DNA of 6,413 nt. It comes from Actinomycetes bacterium (GTDB lineage: Bacteria; Actinomycetota; Acidimicrobiia; Acidimicrobiales; RAAP-2). Position numbers and translations under genes: made by a program. The notes below the pieces were generated by a model. It had not been told where the DNA came from. It saw only the letters and a program-made list of their open reading frames with translations, and did no database searches. The stretch is taken from the NCBI GenBank assembly GCA_021795095.1, contig JAJYPU010000105.1:1-6413 (forward strand), in the 5' to 3' direction. Positions 4,951 through 6,413 of this stretch are shown in pieces (position 1 is the first letter of the stretch; the number at the start of each line of letters is the position of its first letter).

Positions 4951-6413
4951 CCGTCACCCGACACCGATTGGGCATCGTCGCGGATCGTGCGCAAGAACTC
5001 GGTCACCTCGGACCGGTCGCGCGTTCGACGCATGGGCGGCAGGCGCCGGAAGAACTGCGTGCGATACGAGGCCTCGGCGAGCCTGGTGTCGAGTACCGCG
5101 ACGACACCGCGGTCGTCGGCGCTGCGGATCAGGCGGCCGACGCCCTGGGCGAGCAACATCACGGCGCGCGGCAGGTCTACCTCGTAGAACGGTCGCGCGA
5201 CACGCTCGCGCCGCGCGACGGCGAGGGGGTCGCTCGGCACGGCGAAGGGGAGCCGGTCGATGGTGACCAGGCTGAGGGAGTGGCCCGGGACGTCGACGCC
5301 CTGCCAGAAGCTGGTCACCGCGAAGAGGCTGGTGTCGGCCTCGTCGCGAAAGCGCTCGAGGATGCGCTGTCGCGACAGGGTCCCCTGGACGAGCACGGGC
5401 GTATCCAGTCTGGGCGCGACGGCCTCGGCCACGCGGTTCATTACCGAGCGGTTCGTGAAGAGCGCCAGCGTGCGACCGCCCGCCGCGTCGATGAGGTGGA
5501 CCAGCTCGTCGATGATCGCCGCCTCGGCGTCATCGCCTGTTCGTCCGGGGAAGTCGTTCGGCACGTAGAGCAGCGCGTGGTGCTGGTAGTCGAAGGGACT
5601 GGGTACCCGTTCGACGGTGAGGTCACCGAGCCCGAGCGCACGGGGCAGGGTGTCGGGGATGGTGGCGCTCGTGAGCACGGCGGTGACCGTTCCCCAGAGC
5701 ACCTCCTCGAGACGGGGACCGACGTCGATGAGGGCGAGCTCGACGGTGACCTCGCGCTCGTGCGCGACGAGGTACACCAGTTCGTCGTCGGTGGTCTGAC
5801 GCAGTCGCTGGAGGTCGCCGGCGAGGTGGATCGCCGGCCCGAGGGCGCGTTTACGGCGGAACTCGTGGGCGAGGTCCGTCGTTGCCAGCCCTCGCAACGC
5901 GTCGACGATGACCGTGACGAGCTCGCCCACGCGTTCGAGCAGCGTGCGGACCTCCTCGTCGAGACCGGTCATCCGCTGGGCCGCGGCCTGGCGGTCGAGG
6001 GCGTCGTCCAGGCGATCGGCGACGCTCGCCAGCTCGGCGCTCGAGGTGTGCGCTGAGCCGAGCAGGGGTCGCGCGACGCCCGCGAGCGCCCTGATCCGCG
6101 TGGCGGTCAGTGAAGTACCGAGTAGTTCCGCGAAGACGTCCAGCGTCTCGTGGGCCTCGTCGAAGACCACGAGGTCGTGGCTCGGCAGGAGCATCGATCC
6201 CGACGCGAGGTGTGAGGCGTAGAGGTGATTGTTCACGATGATGATCGAACTGGCGGCGGCCCGGTCGCGCGCGAGTTCGGCGAAGCACGATGCGCCTTGG
6301 GGGCACTCCGCCCGTCCGAGGCACTCCTGTGCGCTCACGGTGAGCGCCCGCCGCGTCCGCGAGTCCAGGTCGAAGGCCAGCTCGTCCAGGTCACCGGTGT
6401 CGGTCTCGTTGGA
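4947..6413 (-). CDS. dinG: DinG-type ATP-dependent DNA helicase (5' end beyond the window)
   Basis: A superfamily 2 helicase of the DinG/XPD group, 5'-3' DNA helicases acting in replication and repair of structured DNA. The frame is open to the right edge, so 488 C-terminal residues are seen and the N-terminus with Walker A is missing; family length suggests that roughly 150-200 residues lie outside. Numbering from the edge, Cys31, Cys37 and Cys43 (ECLGRAEC and ASCF) fit three of the four ligands of the family's 4Fe-4S cluster. The NNHLYASHL segment (61-69), DEAH box (85-88), LTSAT (247-251), ALFTNR (317-322), SFWQGVDVPG (368-377) and motif VI QGVGRLIRS (423-431) follow in order. The GTG at 6338 is internal and not a real start, because it would remove family sequence upstream of the cysteines. 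It ends with TAA at 4949-4947, 47 bases before the permease start. Any SOS control site would be outside the window. Confidence 0.88.
   Translation of the reverse strand, partial: SNETDTGDLDELAFDLDSRTRRALTVSAQECLGRAECPQGASCFAELARDRAAASSIIIVNNHLYASHLASGSMLLPSHDLVVFDEAHETLDVFAELLGTSLTATRIRALAGVARPLLGSAHTSSAELASVADRLDDALDRQAAAQRMTGLDEEVRTLLERVGELVTVIVDALRGLATTDLAHEFRRKRALGPAIHLAGDLQRLRQTTDDELVYLVAHEREVTVELALIDVGPRLEEVLWGTVTAVLTSATIPDTLPRALGLGDLTVERVPSPFDYQHHALLYVPNDFPGRTGDDAEAAIIDELVHLIDAAGGRTLALFTNRSVMNRVAEAVAPRLDTPVLVQGTLSRQRILERFRDEADTSLFAVTSFWQGVDVPGHSLSLVTIDRLPFAVPSDPLAVARRERVARPFYEVDLPRAVMLLAQGVGRLIRSADDRGVVAVLDTRLAEASYRTQFFRRLPPMRRTRDRSEVTEFLRTIRDDAQSVSGDG

Noticed and set aside
4968..6056. 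A 362-codon open frame on the + strand opposite dinG
   Set aside because: It lies entirely antisense to a gene with all expected helicase motifs. Its translation is low in complexity (rich in Gly, Arg, Glu, Asp, Val) and shows no family motif; long antisense frames are normal in GC-rich DNA.
6336..6338. GTG as the start of dinG
   Set aside because: The frame continues upstream to the edge of the window and the DinG domain is clearly incomplete without the part carrying Walker A.
1..6413. CRISPR arrays, tRNA or rRNA genes, transposase fragments, attachment sites, toxin-antitoxin or defence genes
   Set aside because: I looked on both strands and saw no spaced repeats, no tRNA-like cloverleaf, no transposase or integrase motif and no defence-gene neighbourhood; nearly all of the window is accounted for by seven conserved genes.

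Overview
This window is a GC-rich bacterial chromosome segment. Gene content and order suggest an actinobacterium, and a Pro/Gly-rich insert in YbeY makes class Acidimicrobiia my best guess. The lineage call is inference; the sequence carries no rRNA or other decisive marker. It looks like core chromosome. I see no tRNA, rRNA, CRISPR array, insertion sequence, phage gene or integration site, and no gene-free stretch longer than about 50 bases.

Left part (1-4033, + strand): a very tightly packed operon. The tail of an unidentified upstream gene (stop at 34-36) is followed by a HIT-family nucleotide-binding protein, PhoH (YbeZ-type ATPase), YbeY (endoribonuclease acting on 16S rRNA), a CorC/CNNM-type membrane protein with paired CBS domains, and the GTPase Era. 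Every junction between complete genes is a 4-base ATGA or GTGA overlap. PhoH, YbeY and Era are known to act together in late 30S assembly and 16S rRNA 3'-end maturation, so this is mainly a ribosome-maturation operon. The HIT protein and the CorC-like protein are frequent fellow travellers whose link to that job is unclear.

Right part (4027-6413, - strand): a TauE/SafE-family membrane permease that meets era tail-to-tail with a 7-base overlap, preceded by a DinG-type DNA helicase whose N-terminus runs off the right edge. A GC-rich bulged hairpin sits just after the era stop and may end transcription at the convergent junction.

The only real intergenic region is 47 bases (4900-4946) between dinG and the permease. 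It is strikingly AT-rich for this genome and holds a perfect TATAAT, an operator-like inverted repeat and a period-10 direct repeat. This suggests the permease has its own, possibly regulated, promoter. That region is the most interesting unexplained signal here. I do not see an undescribed multi-gene system in this window.
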